A stretch of 64,000 nt of DNA from the NCBI RefSeq assembly GCF_963662255.1, contig NC_085052.1, positions 15,289,151-15,353,150 on the forward strand, read 5' to 3'. The notes under the pieces were generated by a model. That model saw only the letters and a program-made list of their open reading frames with translations, ran no database searches and was not told where the DNA came from. Position 1 is the first letter of the stretch, and each line of letters opens with the position of its first letter. Source of the stretch: Cinclus cinclus (taxonomy: Eukaryota > Chordata > Aves > Passeriformes > Cinclidae). The position numbers and the translations under genes are program-made. Shown here in pieces: positions 50,801-59,800 of the stretch.

Positions 50801-53800
50801 GTGAACATTTGTTGTCATGTCTTTCATATATTTTAGCTAAATTGTATCAGAAATGTTTTATGAATAAATGTAGTCAAGGTGTTCAACTTTTCTGTTCTTA
50901 CAGATGATTCAGCAGCATCAGGAGTGGTTAGAAGACTTGGTTATTAGACTTCTTTGTGTGTTTGCACTAGACAGATTCGGAGACTTTGTTTCAGATGAAG
51001 TAAGTTTAAGTTACCTTTGCCTGAGCAGGTAGATCAGCAGGCTTCTGTAGAAGATAACACTGCAGCAGCTTGGCTGGGCCTTGTGTGGTGCTACTCCATG
51101 TACCTGTTATAACTGCTCACAGATGCTTATTAAAAAGTAGCTGGTACATGAACCTGACCTTATTTGTATAGTAGTTTGGTCATCTGACTCTTTTTAAGTC
51201 AAATTTTATACAGAAGTATCTGTTTTGTCGTTCACTTCTTCCTAGGTAGTGGCACCCGTACGTGAGACTTGTGCTCAGACTTTGGGAGTAGTATTGAAAC
51301 ACATGAATGACACTGGTGTTCATAAAACTGTGGATGTTCTCCTGAAGCTGCTTACACAGGAACAGTGGGAAGTGAGACATGGTGGTCTCCTAGGGATAAA
51401 GTATGCTTTGGCAGTACGTCAGGTAATAGCCCTCATGAAAATTGCAGAGAACTTTGGATCCAAAATCTCTGCTTAGAGTAGAGGATGTGGCTGAACAGTA
51501 GATAGGTGTGATAAAGCAAGCTTGGCTGCGCTGCAGTCCTGTGGGTTGAGATGTATGACTGCACTTTTATATCCATGCTGCAAGTATTTAGTGCAAGCTG
51601 TGCTTGCAGAAAACATTTTAGAGGATATGCCTGCCTGGTCTTGGTGATACCTCACATATGAGAGTAACAGCAGAGTGTTACAAGAAGTTTAGGCTATCTG
51701 TGGTGGTATTCTGCAGACACTGAGCTTTGTTTGTACCAAGACCAAGCGGACTTACAGTTAATTAAATTTATAATCTTTGTTTAATTTCATGGATGGTAAC
51801 TTAAAATATTTAGATTGCAGTCTTGGACCTGTAGCAATCAGGACCCTTTGAAACAATCAGGTTCATTCACACACACAAAGTACATCTTAGTTGATTGTAT
51901 CTTTATAAGCTTTTCCAGTTTAAAAATGCTTTTGATCTTTTTGGCAGGACATGATCAACACTTTATTGCCTAAAGTATTGCCTGCAATAATTGAAGGTCT
52001 GCAAGATTTGGATGATGATGTCCGAGCTGTTGCTGCAGCATCTTTAGTACCAGTAGTGGAAAGCCTGGTCCAACTTCAATCTCAGAAGGTGGCTGAACTG
52101 TTTTAAGTTCACTTTTGGTCTAAGTGAAGAAAATAATACTTAAAGGCAGCACTGGTTTTGTTGTGTTGGTTTTTTTTGTTTGTTTGTTTTGTGTGGGTTT
52201 TTTTTGTTTTAGGTTTTTATTTCTTTATTTATTTATTATAAACCTCCTTTTGTTTATTTGTGTAGGTACCTTTTATTCTTAATACCTTGTGGGATGCACT
52301 TCTGGAGTTGGATGACTTGACAGCTTCCACAAACAGTATCATGATCCTTCTTTCATCCCTTCTGACTTACCCTCAGGTCCGCAAATGCAGGTAATTTTTC
52401 AATTACTATTGCTTCAGTATTGCAGGTCTGAGCGTCCACTTATTGTCAAATTGGAATTACCGGTTTATTTCAAATCGTGTACCAAAGAGAAGATTAATTT
52501 AATTCAGTATTTTATTTCTACTCTGTTTTTTCCATAAAGTGAAGGTTACAACAGTGCAATGGTGCTTCTATTTTTATTATGTTAGTGAAATGCAACAAAG
52601 GAATTAAGAAGTGTACTAGACTTGGTTTATATGTGACTTTTTCCCCCCTTCTGTCTCTCCATCTTGGGTGTTTTAGTAAAGGATATTTGCTCCACTCACA
52701 TGGTGGTCCTACCCACAAATATCTGGTTTGTTAACAAGGAACAGACAAACTCAGACCAAACTGTGTATATTAAAACACATTCATGAACCTGTAGAACTTT
52801 ACTATTGGAACAGTTTTGAAATAAGCTCCAAACATGAATTCACATCAATAGTACAGCCAGTAATTCTGTGACTGGTTGATGCCAGTTGCATATTTTTGGG
52901 ACTCTGACAAATTAAAGTAACTGCATCTTAGTACATTAAATTTTTCATAATATGCATGGTAAACTCACAGTATCTGCACTTAAGGTAGATGCTGTACACA
53001 TTTGGTTTTTCTCATCCTATACGACTGGCACTGTTGAAGCTGGTGGTTGCCCAAATCCAAAATAAAGAATGAAGTTTTGTTACTAATGCAGTCTTTAATT
53101 CAGCATGTACTACTTGCATCAGCTGATATGCCAGTTGCATGAGTTGGTATGCTGGTTCATGCAAAACACACGCAAGCTTGTTTTCAATTATTTGTGAAGT
53201 CATGGCTGCCGAATAGCAATTTCAGACCAGAAACAAAAAATGTCCCTCATTTTTCTAAACAGTTGAACAAAGTCTAAAATATAATCTGGGGAAAAAAAAC
53301 ATGCTAAAAATACATGCATAAACAGACTAGTTCTCTATACCAGTTAAAAAAATCCCAAAACATAATTTTCCTGAGAAAAGATACCTACTCAAACTATTTT
53401 AAATGTATAAAGTGTCGTAACTAGATCCTTCACTTAAAATGACCAAGTGTATGCAATACTCTCCTTTCTTAAAGCTTTCTTTTGGATAAAATGAGAATAA
53501 ACAAAATTAACTTAGGTCTGCGCATGTGTGTGTTTTTATCCCTGACACTGCCTCTACATCTCCCTTTCCTGTAGTATTCAGCAATCCCTGACAGTTTTGG
53601 TCCCTCGTGTGTGGCCGTTCTTGCATCACACAATATCTTCTGTGCGCAAAGCGGCACTGGAAACGTTATTCACACTATTGTCTACCCAAGACCAGGTAAG
53701 AATTGGAGTTGTTAATGTCTTACTGTGGTTCATATTGGAATATGTTTGGTCATACGATATCCTTGTTTCAGAGTTCTTCAACGTGGCTGACTCCAATACT

Positions 53801-56800
53801 GCAAGACATGTTGAGGCACATATTTCAGTTTTGTATCTTAGAAAGCAACCAAGAAATTCTGGATCTTATTCACAAGGTATTTGCATGACTTACCACATAG
53901 ATCTAGTGCTTGTGTATCGTGCTTTTTCAAATCCTCTGTACTTCTGTGCACGTGAAGAATAGTGTGCTCATGTTAAATACTTTGCAGTTGTCATGTGTGA
54001 TGCTTTACTGTAGAGCAAATGAGAGTGTGTTCCTGCAGTTTCTCAGCGTGTGTATGATCTTATGTAGACCACGTACAAATTTGCCATGATTTCTACTGTG
54101 GTTCTTTCCCAAGGTATGGCTGGAACTGTTAAACAAGGCATCTGTACAGTATGTTGTTGCAGCTGCTTGTCCATGGATGGGAGCCTGGCTGTGCTTAATG
54201 ATGCAGCCATCTCATTTGCCCATTGACTTAAACATGTTGCTGGAAGTAAAAACCAGATCCAAAGTAAGTGAAATGTGGCCTCACTGACTGTTCTGAGGAA
54301 AGTAGGAAATTGCTTAGCTGTGTATAAAACGCATTCTGTGTGTGTATAAAATGTGTGTACAAAACACGTTCTGTGTTACAGGGGAGTGGCGGTGCTTTTC
54401 TACAGTTCCAGATGTAAACTGTTTTACAGGCCTCAAGTCTGTAGAGCAAAAGGGTTCTTGTCAGGTTATTCATGAGAGTTAAGCTCTTCTGTGTAGCAGT
54501 CTCTACGTGGGTACTTTATACATCTATATTTACATGGCTCTGAAGCCATCTGTTTGCAGGACTGAGTTAAATCCAAAAGCATTGTGTTATTTCTGAAAAC
54601 ATGTTGAGAGAGGTTTCCTTTTTCCTGTGTATTTATTGGCTGTATTTCAAGTATTAATATTATAGTGAAGGAATGTAGCATACCTTTAATTGGACTACAG
54701 GATGCTACTAGTGGACAGGTGATTTACAAGCATTGACTACTTTAAGAAACCTGTTATCCAGGAAGTGTTCTGTCTTAATCCAGCTTTTTAATGGTATGGT
54801 GATGATTTGTATTGTTATGGAATATGAATTCATCTTTTCATTACAACCACACTTTCAACCTTTCCTTTATTCCATAGGAAAAAGCAGGTGCTAAACTGCG
54901 TCAAAGTCAAACCCAGAATAAGGAAGTGATTCAGGAATACATTGCTGGGGCAGACAGCATTGCAGAAGATCCAGCAACCAGGGATTACGTCGTCATGCGT
55001 GCTCGGATGATGGCAGCAAAGTCAGTTTACTGGAAATAGAAAAAAAAAAATCCTTAAAAGCCATGTATTTTTTTCATAATATATAATGGTTTTGCCAAAA
55101 CAGTAATTAGATTTTGGCATCTTCATTTTGAATCATTGACTGCAGAGTAATTATGACATTGAAGTGACTGTTCTTTTTCATCTTGTCAGGTTGCTGGGAG
55201 CACTTTGTTGCTGCATTTGTGACCCAGGTGTAAATACTGTTACTCAAGAAATAAAGCCAGCTGAATCATTAGCTCAGCTACTGCTCTTCCACTTGAATTC
55301 TAAATCTGCCTTGCAGAGGATTAGCGTTGCATTAGTAATCTGTGAGTGGGCAGCCTTGCAAAAGGTAGGATGCTTCTGCAGCAAAAATAAATTGTACTCA
55401 CTATCTCAATCCACTGCTTGTTGTGTGGTACTTAGCTTGAAATAAGATTTCTGTAAGTAAGCTAAAATGGGGTTTATACATCTAAATATCAAAGTCTTGA
55501 TCGTTAGACAGTGGAGAGATATAGGATTCAGTAGATAAATGCCAGCTGTCAGTACTATGAATCAGTAAATATGCTCACATCTTTTCTACAAATAAATTTA
55601 TTCTCAAGATGCCTTTTATCTAAGGTCAGTGTTTCTTTATAAGATGACTGACTTTTCTCTACTCACTGTCATTTCTAATGGCAGACTTTTTGTTCCTAAT
55701 CTTTTATCTTTAGTATTCTGGGTTCTGAATATTAATAGTCCCTCGGGAAACTGGGTTTTTGTAGCTAGATTAACATGCCCAAGACTGAACAAAAGAAATG
55801 GTGATTATTCAGAAATGCTAATTGTGTTTTTCTGTTACAGGAGTGTACAACTGTGGCTGTTTGTGTACAGCCTCGTTTACTTGGGGTCCTTTCTGAACAT
55901 CTCTATTACGATGAAATTGCTGTTCCTTTTACACGGATGCAAAATGAATGTAAACAACTCATCTCACTGCTAGCTGATGCACACATTGATATTGGAAACA
56001 GAGTAAACTGCAGTGTATTTACAATAGATCAAGCTAATGAGCTGGTAAGTAGAGGCATGCTTGCCTTTGCTCCAAATCTGTACTTGTCTTGAAATACATA
56101 TTCAGCATAATTCTGATATAGACAGTAACTTGCAGAAATAATGTGGTGGCCTTTGCATATCTCATGAAAAGGAATGTGTAAAGATTTTTACTGTTTCCCG
56201 AGGTGTGTTTACAGTCTGACAAAAATCAAGTGCAATACAAGGTACATATTTAAAGGGAGAATAAAATGGAGTGTTCTGATCCCAGGTGTGGATTCCCTAT
56301 TGAAATCTACGCACAAGAAAACAAAGTAGGGTTCAAAACCATTGTCAGAAAACTTGTAAATAGATTATAGAAATTCTGGATATCTTCCCCCCTTGCCCCA
56401 TACCTTTTAATCTGCCTTTAATCTTTTTTCAGTTCTTTAAGCAACAGTAGTCAACCAGTTGTGAATGGGGAAGGATATGAAGGTTCTGAAACTACTTTGT
56501 TGTACCTTTTTTCTTAGATTCTTATCCCAGTCTCGTTCCTCAAAAGAAAATCATCTGAGAAACAACTTGTTTGTGCGCAGGACTTTGCACATCTTTTCTG
56601 GATTCTCGTGTTCACATTCTGCTTTGCTAATCTGTCACATGTTTACATATTTTCACAATATCTGGGTACAACTGACAGATGTGGGACAATCTAAATTTGC
56701 AGGAGTACACAAACTGCTCTTGTAGCTTTGGAAATCTAGACTTTAAATGTCTATGATATACCTGGTTTTGTCTTTCATCTGCAGTTCAGGATTCCCAGAA

Positions 56801-59800
56801 ACTACATTTTGGAGTATTTCCTGCTATTTACTGGGAAAATGGAGATGGTGGTATGTGGTTAAGTGACTCATGTTGTGCCATGAGGATATCCTGTTTTACA
56901 GTAAATGAAACACATTTGTAATTATTTTTTTCCTTTCCCTTAGGTTACCTCTGTTTTCAATGAGGTGACATCATCCTTTACTTTGAACCCTAAAGTTCTG
57001 CAACAGTTGGACAGTAAAAGGCAGCAAGTCCAAATGACTGTTACAGAAACAAATCAAGAATGGCAAGTGTTGCATCTGCGAGTCCATACCTTTGCTGCAT
57101 GTGCAGTTGTGAACTTGCAGCAACTTCCAGAAAAACTAAATCCTGTTATAAAACCCTTAATGGAAGCTATCAAAAAAGAAGAGAATACACTCATACAAAA
57201 CTATGTGGCTTCATGTATAGCAAAGTTACTTCAGCAGTGTACAACAAGATCTCCTTGTCCCAACTCAAAGATTATAAAAAATCTCTGCAATTCCCTGTGC
57301 GTGGATCCACACCTTACCCCGCTAGCAGCATGTCCTGCACAGCCTCAGAGTAGCCAGGAAAACTCCAAAGGTATGACATCTAAGAATGCCAGGATTCTTA
57401 ATGTCTGCTTATTTCTGAACTGTTGAAAGGAGTATTTGAATGAGGCCTGTTTTCATTGATTTTAACAATGCCAGCATCTGAGTATTTATTAATAATGATT
57501 TCATTAGATGCTTTAAATTGTGTGCAACTAATGTGTATTGTTTTATATCTGTGTATCTATATGGATCTAGAAAATACTTTAATTCCAATTTCCAGGTGTT
57601 GACTCTTGTTCGGTTATTATCCAGTTATGATCACATTTCACTTACAGGTGTTACTGAGTAAGAATGGAAATTAAAATAGCCTGTCAAAAACGTGATTTGT
57701 GTTACATTCCATAGGCTAATCATGAGATAAAAAGATGAGGACAGTGTTCAAAATTAATAAAATAATCCCGTGCATACAGTGGTCATGGATTCTTTAAATG
57801 GCTGTCCATTATTGAAAGTGTATGGATTGAATGAACAACCCAGATTAACCCAAATAAGATCTTAATACTCTCAAAGATTCTAACCTACTTTAAGGTTTGA
57901 CTGTTGTATGTTTTACTCTTTCTTAATGAATGTGTCCCCCTTTATCACAGAGTAACATTCATATCTAATTGAAAATTAAGCTCTCAGTATAAATAAAAAC
58001 AAACAAATCCAGAGATACTGATGGCATCTTTTATTGTATCATGACAGAAGTATTGAACTGTTTTAAAGGACACAGAATATAAACTGGTTGAAACTTTAGA
58101 ACATAATGTGCTTTTTATGAAATAAAATTGTGCAAATGTTTTATATTTGATTGATGTGTTACCTGTGCTTCTTGCTGAATTATAATTTCTGTCAGTTTGC
58201 ACATTGAGCTTTTCATTCCCAGTCTGTCATGTGCTTGTAGCCCAGTAACTCTTCTCTGTATTGAAGTGCCATCATCTTCAAGGGTAGAAAAAAATTAAGG
58301 GTTTTTTAAAGCGCAATCAGCAGGTGACTTGTAGGTAGCTCTCACTTCCCCCTGTGTTTTAAACTGCAGCTTAAACTGTTGTCAGCTCTTCTCCCTTTTC
58401 TTTTAGGGCCCAACTCTGATAAAGATGGGATGCAGCACACAGTCACTAAGCACAGGGGAATAATTACACTGTACAGACATCAGAAAGCTGCTTTTGCCAT
58501 CACAAGTCGGCGAGGTCCTACTCCAAAAGCTCCAAAAGCCCCTATTGCAGATCTCCCCACAGGCAGCAGTGGAAGCATTCCTACAGAACTTGATGAGGTA
58601 CATTTCAAAAGCTTGAATTTGCAACTTCACATCCATCCCTCCCTTCCATTACTTTCCTTACAACGGAATTCACTAGAAGTTCATACCATTGTAGTAGGGA
58701 TGGACCGAGGTTTTACATCACAAAACAGGAGGTTTTGTGATACAAGCAGCTTATGTTTGATGTTTTACATGTTTGCCATTAAGAACATTAATAACTCCTG
58801 AAATGTTATATTTACTATAGAATATGACTATCAAGAGAAGTTCATGCATGTGGATTTCCACAAAGTGTGGAACAAACACAAGAGGACATGAGCTGTGTCC
58901 TGCCCATGTTAGTGTTGGTCCATCTCAATGCCTGCTGAATGCCTCTGAAACATTAAAACCAGCAATTGAAATCTGACTGTGTGAAACAGCATGTCTGTGG
59001 CTCCCATACTTGATGTCCTACACTCTTCCCTCTTTTTAATTTCGAACTTCAGCATGTTTTAATTCCATTCTAGGCAGGACTGTGAGCACCTAAGCAGTGT
59101 TGTGGATTTTCTTCTTAATTATTAGTGGTTTTTATTAGTTATTTTTGCCAAAGAGGGTAGGAGCAAGAGAGGGGGATGAATAAGTATTGTAAGTTTTCTA
59201 GTTTAGTACTGTTCTTAATGTCACTGTATTGGCAGTACCTGAGGTTGTGGGACTGGAACCACTTGGAAATGACTTTTTGAAATGGATCAGTATCAGCAAA
59301 GGCCAAATGTCAAATTTATAAAATTTAAGTAATTGGCTACAAAAGATTTTTGGTTTTTTATATCTATAAAGAATAAAGTCATTGACTTGGGAAAAAAACC
59401 TATTGGTGAATGTGTTGTCAGTAGGTACAAACACAATCAGAATTAAATGCCTATATAACAAGAGGTCACCCTTGACAATAATTATTAAATGTATCTAACC
59501 TCGCTACTTTGTTCAATTGTTTAATTCTAGGCTCAGAAACCTTATGTTGTACAGAGAAGAGGAGCTGAGTTTGCCTTATCTACTATAGCTAAACATTTTG
59601 GTGCTGAAATGGCAACGGGATTGCCACATCTCTGGGATGCTATGGTTGGTTCGTTAAGGAACAACATACACATTAATAACTTTGGTAATTATGTTTCTGA
59701 TTTAAGCTGGGAGGGGTGGCAAGCTGGAGCCAGTATGTTGGTCTTAAACTGAACACCTTTTTTGTTTTTACCAGATCGAAAGTTGTTACTGGAAAAAGGA